This document shows positions 1 to 9,308 of a stretch of DNA of 64,000 bases, piece after piece; position 1 is the first letter of the stretch; every line of letters starts with the position of its first letter. This DNA is from Arthrobacter sp. zg-Y1110. Its GTDB lineage: Bacteria; Actinomycetota; Actinomycetes; Actinomycetales; Micrococcaceae. The translations under genes and the position numbers were made by a program. The stretch lies in NCBI RefSeq assembly GCF_025244865.1, contig NZ_CP104272.1, positions 3,410,001 to 3,474,000 on the forward strand. The letters run 5' to 3'. The notes under the pieces are model-generated. The model had not been told where the DNA came from and did not search any database. It saw nothing but the letters and a program-made list of their open reading frames with translations.

Positions 1-2
1 CC

Positions 3-128
3 GCGGCCGCCGGTGCACGCGGCGTGCTGGTGCCCACTGCCGTTACCCGTGCCGAGGAAACCGCCGCGGCTCCGCTCGTGGCGGACGACCTGGCCGAGGC
101 CGTGGAGTTGCTGTGGGGCAGCCGATGA
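3..128 (+). CDS. HAD-type phosphatase, C-terminal fragment (GmhB-like)
   Basis: This is the last 41 codons of a gene that starts before the window. The frame reads through a segment with GVLVPTAVTRAEE and ends LAEAVELLWGSR, which resembles the end of HAD-superfamily phosphatases that strip the 7-phosphate from heptose bisphosphate. Its TGA overlaps the ATG of the next gene (ATGA), so it is the upstream member of the heptose operon. The GmhB role is inferred mainly from its neighbours (GmhA, HldE, GT9), because the catalytic DxD motifs lie outside the window. A HAD phosphatase of another kind cannot be excluded. Confidence 0.55.
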   Translation, partial: AAAGARGVLVPTAVTRAEETAAAPLVADDLAEAVELLWGSR

Positions 129-1186
129 GCCGCCGGGTATTGGTGGCCCGGCTCGACGGCGCCGGGGACGTCCTGCTCGCGGGCCCGGCCATCCGTGCGG
201 TGGCGGCGGCACCGGATGTGGAAACGGTGCTGCTGTGCGGTCCGCAGGGTGCGCCTGCCGGACGGCTGCTGCCCGGGGTCGCGCAGGTGCTGGAGTGGTC
301 CTGCCCCTGGATCCTGAATCCTGCCCCGGAACCTTCCCGGGACCTGCTGGAGGCACTGCGGGTCATGCTGCGGTCCGTCGGGGCCGAGGAAGCGGTGATC
401 CTCACGTCCTTCCACCAGTCCCCGCTGCCCCTGGCATTGCTGCTCCGCGAAGCCGGAGTACGCACTATTACGGGGGCGTCCACGGATTACGCCGGTGCCT
501 TGCTGGCCCACCGGCTCAAACCCGGGGAGGACTTCCCCGAAGACCAGCCGGAGGCGGAGCGTGCGCTGCGGATCGCTGCCGCCGCAGGTTTTCCGCTTCC
601 CGCCGGCGACGACGGCCGGCTGCGGCTGGGACCATTGCCCGATGTCTCCCATCTGGTGGGCACCGGACCCTACATCGTGGTGCATCCGGGTGCCGCCGTG
701 CCGGCCCGGGCCTGGCCGGCCCTGCACCATGCCGCCGCCGTCGAACTGCTCACCGCCGCCGGCTTCCGCGTGGTGGTCACCGGCGGCCCCGGCGAGAAGG
801 AGCTGACCGCCACCGTGGCGGCGGTGGCCGGCCTGGATCTGGGCGGACGCACGGATCTGGCCGCTCTGGCGGCCGTCCTGGCCGGAGCGGACGCGGTGGT
901 GGCCGGAAACACCGGGCCGGCCCATCTGGCGGCCGCGGCAGGCACTCCGGTGGTGAGCCTCTTCGCACCCGTGGTGCCCGCCATCCGGTGGGCGCCCTAC
1001 GGTGTTCCGCTGGAACTGCTGGGGAACCAGCACGCTGCCTGCCACGGAACCCGTGCCCGGATCTGCCCGGTGCCCGGGCATCCCTGCCTTTCCGGCGTTT
1101 CCCCCGAACAGGTGGTGGAAGCGGTGCAGCGCCTGGTCACCGGCGTGCCGTCGCTGCAGACCCACCGTGAAATGAGGCACCGATGA
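125..1186 (+). CDS. Glycosyltransferase family 9 (heptosyltransferase-like)
   Basis: A 353-residue protein that opens with RRVLVARLDGAGDVLLAGPA, the N-terminal nucleotide-sugar fold of GT9 heptosyltransferases. The C-terminal half contains GNTGPAHLAAAAGTPVVSLF, the conserved region that binds ADP-heptose in this family. I start it at the ATG that overlaps the upstream stop rather than at an in-frame GTG 12 bases earlier. It probably transfers a heptose from ADP-heptose to a cell-surface glycan, which fits GmhA and HldE downstream. The acceptor is unknown; a Gram-positive cell has no lipopolysaccharide. Confidence 0.88.
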   Translation: MSRRVLVARLDGAGDVLLAGPAIRAVAAAPDVETVLLCGPQGAPAGRLLPGVAQVLEWSCPWILNPAPEPSRDLLEALRVMLRSVGAEEAVILTSFHQSPLPLALLLREAGVRTITGASTDYAGALLAHRLKPGEDFPEDQPEAERALRIAAAAGFPLPAGDDGRLRLGPLPDVSHLVGTGPYIVVHPGAAVPARAWPALHHAAAVELLTAAGFRVVVTGGPGEKELTATVAAVAGLDLGGRTDLAALAAVLAGADAVVAGNTGPAHLAAAAGTPVVSLFAPVVPAIRWAPYGVPLELLGNQHAACHGTRARICPVPGHPCLSGVSPEQVVEAVQRLVTGVPSLQTHREMRHR

Positions 1187-2211
1187 GGATCCTGCTGTGG
1201 CACGTGCACGGCGGCTGGATGGAGGCATTTGTCCGCGGCGCCCATGAGTACCTGCTGCCGGCCACCCCCGCACGGGATGCCTGGGGACTGGGACGCGGCG
1301 GCCGGTCCTGGCCGGCAGCTGCGGTGGAAGTGGCGCCGGAAGATCTACGCACCCAGCAGATCGACGTCGTACTGCTGCAGCGTCCCGAAGAGATCGACGC
1401 CTGCACCCGCCTGCTCGGCCGGCGGCCCGGCCGGGACATTCCGGCGGTGTATCTGGAACACAACACCCCGCGCGGCAACGTGCCCGAGACCCGGCATCCG
1501 CTGGCCGGCCGGACGGACATCCCGGTTGTGCATGTCACGCAGTTCAACCGCTTGTTCTGGGACACCGGGAGGGCACCGGTACGGGTCATCGAACACGGCA
1601 TCCCCGACCCCGGCTACCTCTACACCGGGGAGCGCCCGCATCTGGGGGTGGTGGTGAACGAGCCGGTCCGCCGCAGCCGGGTGGCCGGCACCGATCTCCT
1701 GCCCGAATTTGCCCGGGCTGCACCGCTGGAAGTCTTCGGGATGGGTACGGAACGGCTGCCCGGACTGCTGGGTGCAGACCGCCTGCTGGTCCGCGGCGAC
1801 CTGCCCGTTGCCAGGCTGCACCGGGAACTGGCCGGCTGCCGGGCCTACCTGCACCCGATGCGCTGGACCTCGCTGGGCCTGTCCCTGCTTGAGGCCATGC
1901 ACCTGGGACTGCCGGTCCTGGCCCTTGCAACCACCGAAGCGGTCCGGGCAGTCCCGCCGGTGGCGGGGATCACCAGCAACGATCCCGAGGAGCTGGCCCG
2001 GGCGGCGCGGATGTTCCTGGCCGAGCCCGAGCAGGCACGCGCCTGCGGCCGGGCCGCCCGCGCGGCGGCCTTGGCCCGGTACGGGTTGGACCGGTTCCTG
2101 TCCGACTGGGACCGGCTCTTCGCGGACCTGCTAACAGAGACGGTTTCCGCCGCATCGTTTCTTCCGGCGGCGGGAACCGCACCGGCATCAACAGGAGGGG
2201 GACAACAGTGA
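1183..2211 (+). CDS. Glycosyltransferase, GT-B fold
   Basis: A 342-residue protein whose ATG overlaps the stop of the GT9 gene. The first residues, [12 protein letters not shown], form a Rossmann-like start. The second half has [19 protein letters not shown], the EX7E-like donor-binding motif of GT4-type retaining enzymes, followed by a segment typical of their final helices ([20 protein letters not shown]). No signal peptide or membrane segment is seen, so it should act in the cytoplasm or on the inner face of the membrane. Donor and acceptor cannot be read from sequence; position between heptose genes suggests the same glycan. Confidence 0.8.
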   Translation: MRILLWHVHGGWMEAFVRGAHEYLLPATPARDAWGLGRGGRSWPAAAVEVAPEDLRTQQIDVVLLQRPEEIDACTRLLGRRPGRDIPAVYLEHNTPRGNVPETRHPLAGRTDIPVVHVTQFNRLFWDTGRAPVRVIEHGIPDPGYLYTGERPHLGVVVNEPVRRSRVAGTDLLPEFARAAPLEVFGMGTERLPGLLGADRLLVRGDLPVARLHRELAGCRAYLHPMRWTSLGLSLLEAMHLGLPVLALATTEAVRAVPPVAGITSNDPEELARAARMFLAEPEQARACGRAARAAALARYGLDRFLSDWDRLFADLLTETVSAASFLPAAGTAPASTGGGQQ

Positions 2212-3464
2212 GAATCTCAATGGTGTCCGAGCATGCAAGTCCGCTGGCCGCGCTGGGCGGGGTGGATGCCGGCGGCCAGAACGTGCATGTGGCCGCGCTG
2301 TCCGTGGCGCTGGCCGCCCGCGGCCACACCGTGCAGGTGTACACGCGGCGGGACGATCCCGGGCTCCCGGACCGGGTGCAGGTGCAGGACGGCCTGGAGG
2401 TAGTGCATGTGACCGCCGGGCCGGCCCTGCCGCTGCCCAAGGATGACCTGCTGCCGTACATGGGGCAGCTGGCCGACGGCGTGCTGGCCGACTGGGGAAC
2501 CGAACCGCCCGACGTCGTGCACTCGCACTTCTGGATGTCCGGGCTCGCCGCACTGGAGGCGGCCCGCAGCGCCGGAGACGAGGGCGTGCCCGTGGTCCAC
2601 ACCTTCCACGCACTGGGCACCGTGAAGAAACGGCATCAGGGTGCCGAGGACACGTCCCCGCCGGAACGGGCCTGGCTGGAACCCTCCGTGGGCCGGCGGG
2701 CGGACCGGGTGCTGGCCACCTGTTCGGACGAGGTTTTCGAACTCAAGGCCATCGGGGTGCCAGGCAGCCGGATCTCCATTGCGCCCTGCGGCGTGGATCT
2801 GTCCCTCTTCTCTTCCAGCGGGCCGGCGGAACCGCGCGGACGCCGGCACCGGATTGCCGCCGTCGGGCGCCTGGTGCCGCGTAAGGGTGTGGACCTGGCC
2901 ATCCGGGCCCTCGCGCTGCTGCGGGACGAGGGCCTGGAAGATGTGGAGCTGCTGATTGTCGGCGGCTCCAGTGACAGTGCCGGACTGGAATCGGATCCGG
3001 AGGCCCGCCGGCTGCTGGCCCTCGCCCGGTCCCTGGGTGTGGCGGACCGGGTGCTGCTCCGGGGCCAGGTCCCCCGCGAACAAATGCCCGCGGTGCTGCG
3101 CAGCGCCGATGCCGTGGTGTGCGCTCCCTGGTATGAACCCTTCGGGATCGTGCCGCTGGAGGCAATGGCGTGCGGAGTCCCCGTTGTGGCCTCGGCAGTG
3201 GGCGGGCTGATCGACACCGTGGTCCACGGCAGAACCGGCCTGCACGTGCCGCCCCGGGATCCGGCAGCCCTGGCCGCCGCGCTCTCGGAGCTGCTGCAGA
3301 ACCCCCGCTACGCCCGGCGGCTCGGGGCAGCAGGCAAGCAGCGCGCCTCCGCCCGCTACTCCTGGGACCGGGTGGCACTGGAGACGGAGAAGGCCTATCA
3401 GCTGGCCCTGGGCGCCGCGGCGAGGCCCGGCCGGCTGCAGTCGCTGGGAGGGAAGGCGCTGTGA
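2208..3464 (+). CDS. Glycosyltransferase family 4
   Basis: A 418-residue GT4 protein. The GTG start overlaps the previous stop and is preceded by the strong ribosome site AGGAGGGGG. The N-terminus ([22 protein letters not shown]) carries the GGxxxH-like acceptor loop, with GGQNVHV at residues 22-28. The donor site EPFGIVPLE is at residues 310-318 and is followed by [11 protein letters not shown]. Such proteins transfer hexose, often mannose or glucose, from a nucleotide sugar. The overlap with both neighbours marks it as a full operon member. Confidence 0.88.
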   Translation: MRISMVSEHASPLAALGGVDAGGQNVHVAALSVALAARGHTVQVYTRRDDPGLPDRVQVQDGLEVVHVTAGPALPLPKDDLLPYMGQLADGVLADWGTEPPDVVHSHFWMSGLAALEAARSAGDEGVPVVHTFHALGTVKKRHQGAEDTSPPERAWLEPSVGRRADRVLATCSDEVFELKAIGVPGSRISIAPCGVDLSLFSSSGPAEPRGRRHRIAAVGRLVPRKGVDLAIRALALLRDEGLEDVELLIVGGSSDSAGLESDPEARRLLALARSLGVADRVLLRGQVPREQMPAVLRSADAVVCAPWYEPFGIVPLEAMACGVPVVASAVGGLIDTVVHGRTGLHVPPRDPAALAAALSELLQNPRYARRLGAAGKQRASARYSWDRVALETEKAYQLALGAAARPGRLQSLGGKAL

Positions 3465-4087
3465 GCATCGAATCACCGGTCACCGCTCCCGTCGCCGGGC
3501 CGGAGCAGGCAGTGCTGGACCATCTGGCCCAGGCGCAGCCCGCCCTGCTCTCCGTCCAGCGGCAGGCCCGGCACCTGACGGAGTGGGGCCTTGAGCTGGC
3601 GGCCCGCCTGTTGGCCGGGCACCGGCTGCTGACCGCCGGAAACGGCGGCTCCGCGGCCGAAGCCCAGCATCTGAGCGCGGAACTGGTGGGACGGTTCGAC
3701 GGCGAGCGCCGCCCGTTTTCCGCCATTGCCCTGCATGCCGAAACCTCAGCCGTGACGGCCATCGCCAACGACTACGGCTTCGACCAGCTCTACGCCCGGC
3801 AGGTGCAGGGCCACGGCAGGCCCGGAGACGTCCTCATCCTCTTCTCCACCAGCGGCGCCAGCCCCAATCTGCTGGCCGCCGTGCAGGCCGCACACGCTGC
3901 CGGGCTGCGGACCTGGGCGTTGACCGGCCGGGCGCCGAATCCGCTCGCGGCGGCCTGCGAGGACTTCATTGCCATTGATGCACCGGCAGCAAATGCACAG
4001 GAGGCCCACCTGGTTGCCCTGCATGCCCTCTGCCGGTCCTTTGACGCCGAGATCGAACGGCTCACCACTGCAGGAGGAACCGCGTGA
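3461..4087 (+). CDS. gmhA: Phosphoheptose isomerase (SIS domain)
   Basis: A 208-residue SIS-domain protein. It holds the family blocks [18 protein letters not shown] near residues 59-76, [17 protein letters not shown] near 101-117 and [14 protein letters not shown] near 127-140, with the QE..H segment ([15 protein letters not shown]) near the end. GmhA converts sedoheptulose 7-phosphate to D-glycero-D-manno-heptose 7-phosphate, the first step of ADP-heptose synthesis. I begin it at the GTG that overlaps the upstream stop; an upstream in-frame extension lies wholly inside the glycosyltransferase gene and was rejected. Confidence 0.9.
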   Translation: MSIESPVTAPVAGPEQAVLDHLAQAQPALLSVQRQARHLTEWGLELAARLLAGHRLLTAGNGGSAAEAQHLSAELVGRFDGERRPFSAIALHAETSAVTAIANDYGFDQLYARQVQGHGRPGDVLILFSTSGASPNLLAAVQAAHAAGLRTWALTGRAPNPLAAACEDFIAIDAPAANAQEAHLVALHALCRSFDAEIERLTTAGGTA

Positions 4088-5442
4088 AGACAATCGTCGT
4101 GGTGGGTGATGTCCTGCTGGACACGGACATTTCCGGCTCGGCCCGGCGCCTCTCCCCCGACGCGCCCGTGCCCGTGGTGGACGTGGACGACGTCGGACGC
4201 CGGGCCGGCGGTGCGGGCCTGGTGGCGCGCCTGCTGGAACGGGACGGCCGGCAGGTCCATCTGGTGACGGTACTCTCCGACGACGACGCCTCCGGGCTGC
4301 TGCGGACCGCGCTGGCCGGCATCCCCCTGACCTCCGGCCCGTCCGACGCTCCCACCCCGGTAAAGACGCGGATCCGGGCCGGTACCCACGCCGTGGTCCG
4401 CTTCGACCAGGGCTGCTCCGCCGCCCCGGTCCCTGCGGTCACCGCACAGATGCTGTCCGTGCTCGCGGCGGCCGATGCGGTGGTGGTTGCCGACTACGGC
4501 CGCGGGCTCACAGCCAATCCGGCCCTCCGGGACCTGCTGGGAACCCTTGCCCGGCGTATTCCGGTGGTCTGGGACCCGCATCCGGCGGGGGCCGAACCGG
4601 TGCCCGGGGTTGCGGCGGTGACGCCGAACCTGGCCGAGGCCCTGTCCGCTGCCGGGGAGGCACCGGGCGGGGTTCCGGCGGCACTTCGGGCGGCGGAAAA
4701 GCTGCTGACCCGCTGGCAGAGCCAATCCGTGGTGCTCACCCTGGGGGCGCAGGGCGCGCTGGCCCTCCCCGCAGCAGGGTTGGCACAGATCCTTCCGGCG
4801 CCGAGGGTTTCCGCGGAGGACACATGCGGTGCCGGAGACCGGTTTGCCGCTTCCCTCACCGTGCGGCTGCTCGACGGCGACGGGCTGGAAGCCGCCGCCG
4901 AAGGCGCCGTGCAGGCGGCGGCCTCCTTCCTGGCCGCCGGCGGCGTGGCCGGACTGGAAGCGGAGGACCCCCTCTTCGGCACGGGGACACCGGACGCGAT
5001 GGCGACGGCGGCGCAGGTCCGGGCACGCGGCGGAACCGTGGTGGCCACCGGCGGTTGCTTCGACCTGCTCCACGCCGGACATGCCCGCACCCTGCTGGCG
5101 GCCCGGGGGCTGGGCGACTGTCTGATTGTCTGTTTGAACTCCGACGATTCCGTCCGGCGGCTCAAAGGTGAGCAGCGCCCGATTATCGGTGCCGGAGACA
5201 GGGCGGAACTGCTGCAGTCCCTGGAATGCGTGGACGGGGTGCTGGTCTTCGAGGAGGACACCCCGGCCGCCGTGCTGGAGCGGCTGCGGCCGGACATCTG
5301 GGTCAAGGGCGGGGACTACCGCGAAGACCAGCTCCCGGAGGCGGCGCTGATCCGTTCCTGGGGCGGCGAAACGGTCACGGTCCCGTTCCATCCGGCCCGT
5401 TCCACCACGGCCCTGGCCTCCGCGCTGGCGAAGGTCGGCTGA
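4084..5442 (+). CDS. hldE: Bifunctional heptose-7-phosphate kinase / heptose-1-phosphate adenylyltransferase, copy 1
   Basis: A 452-residue fusion. Residues 1-295 are a PfkB kinase (GDVLLD at 8-13, DTCGAGD at 246-252). Residues 318-452 are a cytidylyltransferase-like domain with GGCFDLLHAGH at 323-333 (HxGH) and WVKGGDY at 406-412. The pair phosphorylates heptose 7-phosphate at C1 and, after GmhB acts, adds AMP to give ADP-heptose. The GTG start overlaps gmhA. One oddity: the substrate motif that usually reads PGGAxNxA is AGGAGLVA here (41-48), so the conserved Asn is missing. A second, more canonical copy lies at 35104-36675. Confidence 0.9.
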   Translation: MKTIVVVGDVLLDTDISGSARRLSPDAPVPVVDVDDVGRRAGGAGLVARLLERDGRQVHLVTVLSDDDASGLLRTALAGIPLTSGPSDAPTPVKTRIRAGTHAVVRFDQGCSAAPVPAVTAQMLSVLAAADAVVVADYGRGLTANPALRDLLGTLARRIPVVWDPHPAGAEPVPGVAAVTPNLAEALSAAGEAPGGVPAALRAAEKLLTRWQSQSVVLTLGAQGALALPAAGLAQILPAPRVSAEDTCGAGDRFAASLTVRLLDGDGLEAAAEGAVQAAASFLAAGGVAGLEAEDPLFGTGTPDAMATAAQVRARGGTVVATGGCFDLLHAGHARTLLAARGLGDCLIVCLNSDDSVRRLKGEQRPIIGAGDRAELLQSLECVDGVLVFEEDTPAAVLERLRPDIWVKGGDYREDQLPEAALIRSWGGETVTVPFHPARSTTALASALAKVG

Positions 5443-5495
5443 GCAAACCGTTCCCTGGCTCCACTGCCCTAACCATTCCGCCGAAAGGACATCCC

Positions 5496-6287
5496 ATGAC
5501 CCTGTTCCCCGCGGCCCCCGCACCGGCCTCCCTGCCCGATCCTGTGCCCGGTCCTCTCCCGGTCCCGGACCCCCTCCCCCAAACGCCTCCCCTTCCCGCG
5601 GTGTTCACCGGCCGGGTGCTGGTCACCGGCGGCGCCTCCGGGCTGGGTGCCGCCGTCAGCGCCGCCGTGACCTCCGCGGGCGGATCCGTGGTGGTGCTGG
5701 ACCGCGATATCAGCGCCGTCACGGCGGCCAAGGCCGTGCAGGTGGACGTGGCGGACCGCGCCGGCGTGGAAGCGGCCGTCCAGGAGGCGGCGCAGATCCT
5801 GGGCGGACTCGATGCCGTGGTCACCGCCGCCGGTATTGACCGCTGCGGCCGGCTTGAAGACGTCGCGGCGGAGGAATGGGAGAAGGTCATCGGCGTGAAC
5901 CTGCTGGGCACGGTCTCCGTGGTCCGCGCCGCCCTGCCGCATCTGGCCGTCTCCCACGGCCGGGTCATCACCGTGGCTTCCACCCTGGGGCTCAAGGCCG
6001 TCTCCGACGCCACCGCGTACTGCGCCTCCAAGTTCGGGGTGATCGGTTTCAGCCGTGCCCTGGCCGCCGAGACCCGCGGCCAGGTGGGTGTGACCACCAT
6101 GATCCCGGGCGGCATGAAAACGCGGTTCTTCGATGACCGCACCGAGCAGTACCGCCCGCAGGACCATTCACGGCTGAACGATCCGGGAAACGTGGCTGCC
6201 GCGATCCTCTTTGTGCTGGGCCAGCCCGCCGGCTGCGAGGTCCGTGAAATGCTGATCTGCCACGAGGAGGAGGATTCCTGGCCCTGA
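5496..6287 (+). CDS. SDR family oxidoreductase
   Basis: A 263-residue short-chain dehydrogenase. A proline-rich stretch of about 36 residues precedes the Rossmann motif TGGASGLG (residues 44-51). The catalytic set is Ser172, Tyr185 and Lys189 (AYCASK). The ATG has the site AAAGGA seven bases upstream; in-frame sequence further upstream overlaps hldE and was not used. It follows the heptose genes by 53 bases on the same strand, so it may oxidise or epimerise a sugar intermediate, but it is a classical SDR and not the extended type expected of the heptose 6-epimerase HldD. Substrate unknown. Confidence 0.82.
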   Translation: MTLFPAAPAPASLPDPVPGPLPVPDPLPQTPPLPAVFTGRVLVTGGASGLGAAVSAAVTSAGGSVVVLDRDISAVTAAKAVQVDVADRAGVEAAVQEAAQILGGLDAVVTAAGIDRCGRLEDVAAEEWEKVIGVNLLGTVSVVRAALPHLAVSHGRVITVASTLGLKAVSDATAYCASKFGVIGFSRALAAETRGQVGVTTMIPGGMKTRFFDDRTEQYRPQDHSRLNDPGNVAAAILFVLGQPAGCEVREMLICHEEEDSWP

Positions 6288-6309
6288 GTCCGGCTCCGGT
6301 GCGTGCCGG

Positions 6310-7218
6310 TCAGGCGGACGACGGCGGTGCCTTTCGTCCACGGGTCCGCACCGCAACGCCCGCGCAGAGGATGACGGCCAGCCCGCCCAGGACGGTGCCC
6401 CAGGTCAGCCGCTCATGCAGCAGCAGGGCTGCCCAGCAGATGGTCAGCACCGGCTGGGCCAGCTGCACCTGGCTGACCCGGGCCATGGGGCCGATACCCA
6501 GGCCGCGGTACCAGGCGAAGAAGCCCAGGAACATGCTCACTACACCCAGGTAGGCGAAGGCAGCCCATTCCCCCGGGCCACCGGCAGGCGCCCTCCCGGC
6601 AAGGCTGAACACAGTCAGGCCTGCCATGACCGGCGAGGCGAGCACCAGCGCCCAGGAAATGGTCTGCCAGGCACCCAGCTCCCGGGTCAGGATGCCGCCT
6701 TCGGCGTAGCCAACCGCTCCGGCGATCACCGCGGCGAACAACAGCAGGTCCGACGGGTGCAGCCCGGCCAGCCCGCTGCCCTGGATGGCCGCGAATCCAA
6801 CGGCGGCCGCTGCCCCGACGGCTGCCATAACCCAGAACCGGCGGGGCGGACGCTCATGCGTGCGCAGGACTGCCATCACGGCGGTGGCGGCGGGCAGGAG
6901 GGCGGTGACAACGGCACCGTGGCTGGCCGGGGCGGTGGCGAGCGCAAAGGATGTCAGCAGCGGGAAACCGGCTACCACGCCGCCGCCCACCAGGGCCAGA
7001 CGCGCCCATTGCGTGCCCCGCGGCAGCCGCTGCCGGGTCAGTGCAAGCGCGGCGGCAGCGAGCAGGGCGGCGACCACCGCCCGGCCCGATCCGACAAAAA
7101 GCGGCGCCATGCCGCCCGCCACGGCGAGTCGGGTGAAGGGAAGGGTAAAGGAGAAGGCGGTGACGCCCAGCAGGCCCCACCACAGGCCCTCGCGGCTGGT
7201 CGGTAGCACTGTGGGCAT
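6310..7218 (-). CDS. EamA/DMT family transporter
   Basis: A 302-residue, very hydrophobic protein with about ten predicted membrane segments arranged as two EamA repeats. The stretch MARVSQVQLAQPVLTICWAA near the end is the typical second-repeat signature of drug/metabolite exporters. I start it at the ATG giving MPTVLPTSREG; in-frame sequence further upstream runs through the divergent MocR gene. It shares a 28-bp promoter gap with that regulator, which suggests it exports or imports a metabolite sensed by MocR. Substrate unknown. Confidence 0.85.
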   Translation of the reverse strand: MPTVLPTSREGLWWGLLGVTAFSFTLPFTRLAVAGGMAPLFVGSGRAVVAALLAAAALALTRQRLPRGTQWARLALVGGGVVAGFPLLTSFALATAPASHGAVVTALLPAATAVMAVLRTHERPPRRFWVMAAVGAAAAVGFAAIQGSGLAGLHPSDLLLFAAVIAGAVGYAEGGILTRELGAWQTISWALVLASPVMAGLTVFSLAGRAPAGGPGEWAAFAYLGVVSMFLGFFAWYRGLGIGPMARVSQVQLAQPVLTICWAALLLHERLTWGTVLGGLAVILCAGVAVRTRGRKAPPSSA

Positions 7219-7246
7219 GCTGAGAGTAGCGCTATTATGTGGCTTC
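7219..7246. promoter_or_regulatory. Divergent EamA/MocR control region with palindrome
   Basis: Only 28 bases separate the two start codons. They contain the perfect 8-bp palindrome TAGCGCTA (7227-7234). TATTAT at 7233-7238 could serve as a -10 box for the MocR gene, placing its transcript start nearly at the ATG, and the same bases read CATAAT for the opposite strand. A MocR dimer bound here would cover both promoters. No experiment supports this; it is read from the bases only. Confidence 0.4.
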
Positions 7247-8662
7247 ATGGCAGATAGTAGCAGTGCGAACCGGATCGTGGCAGAGCTGCACTCGTGGATC
7301 TCGGCTGCGGCTCCCGGGGCGCAGCTGCCGTCCACCCGTGAGCTCGTGGCACGGCACGGAGCCAGCCCGGTCACGGTGCAGAAAGCGCTGCGGACACTGG
7401 CATCCCTGGGCCTGGTGGAAAGCCGGCCCGGCGCAGGAACATTTGTCCGCGCCCGCACCGTTGCCCGCGCCCACGACTACGGCTGGCAGACCGCCGCCCT
7501 CGGCGCCCCGCGCAGCCTGCCCACCCTCTCCAGCGCCATGCGGTCCGTGGCGGATGACGTGATTGCGCTGCACTCCGGCTATCCGGACCCGGAGCTTCTG
7601 CCCGGACGCCTGGTCCGGGCGGCTTTCGCCCGCGCCGCCCGCACCGATGCCGCCCTCTCCCGCTCCCCCGCCGCCGGGCTGCCCGAACTGCGTGCCTGGT
7701 TTGCCGCCGAACTGGGCAGGGATGCCCCGGCGGGGGTGGCACCTCCGGCAGCCTCCGACGTCGTAATCCTCCCCGGCAGCCAGATCGGGCTCAGCGCCGC
7801 GTTCCGCGCCCTGGTGGGGCCCGGCCGTCCGCTGCTGATGGAATCCCCCACTTATTGGGGCGCCATCCTGGCCGCCGCGCAGGCCGGAGTGCAGGTGATC
7901 CCGGTGCCCAGCGGCAGTGACGGTCCGGACCCGGAGGAGCTGGCACGCGCCTTCGCGCAGACCGGTGCCCGGGCTTTCTACGCCCAGCCCGCCTTCGCCA
8001 ACCCCACCGGTGCCTATTGGTCTCGGCAGCGGGCCGACCAGGTGCTGCAGACCGTACGGCGGCACGGAGCGTTTTTGATCGAAGATGACTGGGCACATGA
8101 CTTCGGCATTGCCGCTGATCCCGCGCCCCTGGCCGCCCGCGATGACGGCGGGCACGTGGTGTACCTGCGCTCCCTCACCAAAAGCATTTCCCCGGCGGTG
8201 CGGGTGGCAGCCATCATTGCCCGCGGCCCTGCGCGCGAACGGCTGCTGGCCGACTTCCAGGCGTCCTCGGTGTATGTCAGCGGAATACTGCAGGCGGTGG
8301 CGCTCGACGTCGTCACCCAGCCCGCCTGGCGAACACATCTGCGCCAGTTGCGGCACCAGCTGGCGGGCCGGCGGGACCTGCTGGTTGATGCGCTCCGGGA
8401 GCACGCTCCGGGCGCCCAGGTGGAGGCGGTCCCCAAGGGCGGACTCAACCTGTGGGTACGCCTGCCGGACAACACCGACCTGGCCGCGCTCACCCGGGAC
8501 TGCGAAAGCGCCGGCGTGCGGGTGGCACCTGGCAATGAGTGGTTTCCGGCCGAGCAGGCCGGTGCCTACCTGCGGCTGAACTACTCCGGACCGAATCCCG
8601 GTGCGTTCGGGGAGGGGGCGCGCATCCTGGGGCGGGTCCTGGAGCAGCACCGGCGCGGCTGA
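7247..8662 (+). CDS. MocR-type regulator: GntR winged helix fused to class-I aminotransferase domain
   Basis: A 471-residue fusion. Residues 1-75 are a GntR winged helix (LPSTRELVARHGASPVTVQKAL). The rest is an aminotransferase fold I domain with NPTG at 252-255, IEDDW at 278-282 and the PLP lysine in SLTKSIS at K312. MocR proteins use bound PLP or amino-acid adducts to control transcription, often of a divergent transporter, which here is EamA. The first ATG after the palindrome is used as the start. It is unlikely to be a free aminotransferase, because the DNA-binding domain is intact. Confidence 0.88.
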   Translation: MADSSSANRIVAELHSWISAAAPGAQLPSTRELVARHGASPVTVQKALRTLASLGLVESRPGAGTFVRARTVARAHDYGWQTAALGAPRSLPTLSSAMRSVADDVIALHSGYPDPELLPGRLVRAAFARAARTDAALSRSPAAGLPELRAWFAAELGRDAPAGVAPPAASDVVILPGSQIGLSAAFRALVGPGRPLLMESPTYWGAILAAAQAGVQVIPVPSGSDGPDPEELARAFAQTGARAFYAQPAFANPTGAYWSRQRADQVLQTVRRHGAFLIEDDWAHDFGIAADPAPLAARDDGGHVVYLRSLTKSISPAVRVAAIIARGPARERLLADFQASSVYVSGILQAVALDVVTQPAWRTHLRQLRHQLAGRRDLLVDALREHAPGAQVEAVPKGGLNLWVRLPDNTDLAALTRDCESAGVRVAPGNEWFPAEQAGAYLRLNYSGPNPGAFGEGARILGRVLEQHRRG

Positions 8663-8665
8663 CCG

Positions 8666-9271
8666 CTAGTCCCGCGCCGCCGCCGAATTCAACAGCTCGA
8701 ACGCCCGCAGTGCCTTGGCTACAACCGCCGAAGGCGTGTCTGCATCATCCTGGAATGCCCAGAACGCGAGGGCTTCCATGATCACTGCCTGCACTGCAGA
8801 GGCCAGCACCCTCGGCTGCAGCGCGTCGCCGGGTTCGCCCAGTCGCCTGGCGATGATCTCTACCAGTTGACCGTGCCACAACTGGTACATCTCCGACTGG
8901 CTGGACTGCAGTTCGCGGATGGTCACGATCAGCCGCATGCGGCGGCGGCTGAGCACGGAATGTTCATCGGGTTCCCCAAACGCCGCCGTCACGGCGGCGA
9001 TGATGAGGTCGATGAGGGGAAGGTCCTCTCCCGCCTGATCGAACCCCTGCTTCAACGCCTCAAAAGCAGAGTCAACGGCTCCCCAGACAATGTCCGCCTT
9101 GGCAGGGAAGTATCGATGAAGGGTACGGACGCTTACTCCTACCTCCGCCGCGATGTCGCCAACGGTGACATTTTCGTAACCCTGACGGACGACGACGTCG
9201 AATGCCCGTGCACGCAATTCAACTTCTTCCAGAAGCGGGGGGCGTCCCGGTGCTCGTCTGCTCGAACTCAT
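8666..9271 (-). CDS. TetR/AcrR family transcriptional regulator
   Basis: A 201-residue protein with a TetR N-terminal helix-turn-helix: VTVGDIAAEVGVSVRTLHRYFPAKADI at about residues 40-66. The C-terminal helices form a ligand pocket that cannot be assigned from sequence. It is divergent from the FAD oxidoreductase at 9351, and a 13-bp palindrome lies between the two starts, so local repression of that enzyme is the simplest reading. Its stop lies only a few bases from the end of the convergent MocR gene. Confidence 0.88.
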   Translation of the reverse strand: MSSSRRAPGRPPLLEEVELRARAFDVVVRQGYENVTVGDIAAEVGVSVRTLHRYFPAKADIVWGAVDSAFEALKQGFDQAGEDLPLIDLIIAAVTAAFGEPDEHSVLSRRRMRLIVTIRELQSSQSEMYQLWHGQLVEIIARRLGEPGDALQPRVLASAVQAVIMEALAFWAFQDDADTPSAVVAKALRAFELLNSAAARD

Positions 9272-9308
9272 GGCTCAACCGTAGCCCTTGTCTCGTTCTG
9301 CGAGTTAT

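Noticed and set aside
2217..5523. Long minus-strand open frames (up to 577 codons) across the heptose operon
   Set aside because: They are antisense to well-supported genes, are rich in Arg, Gly and Pro, and show no domain. Such shadows are usual in high-GC DNA.
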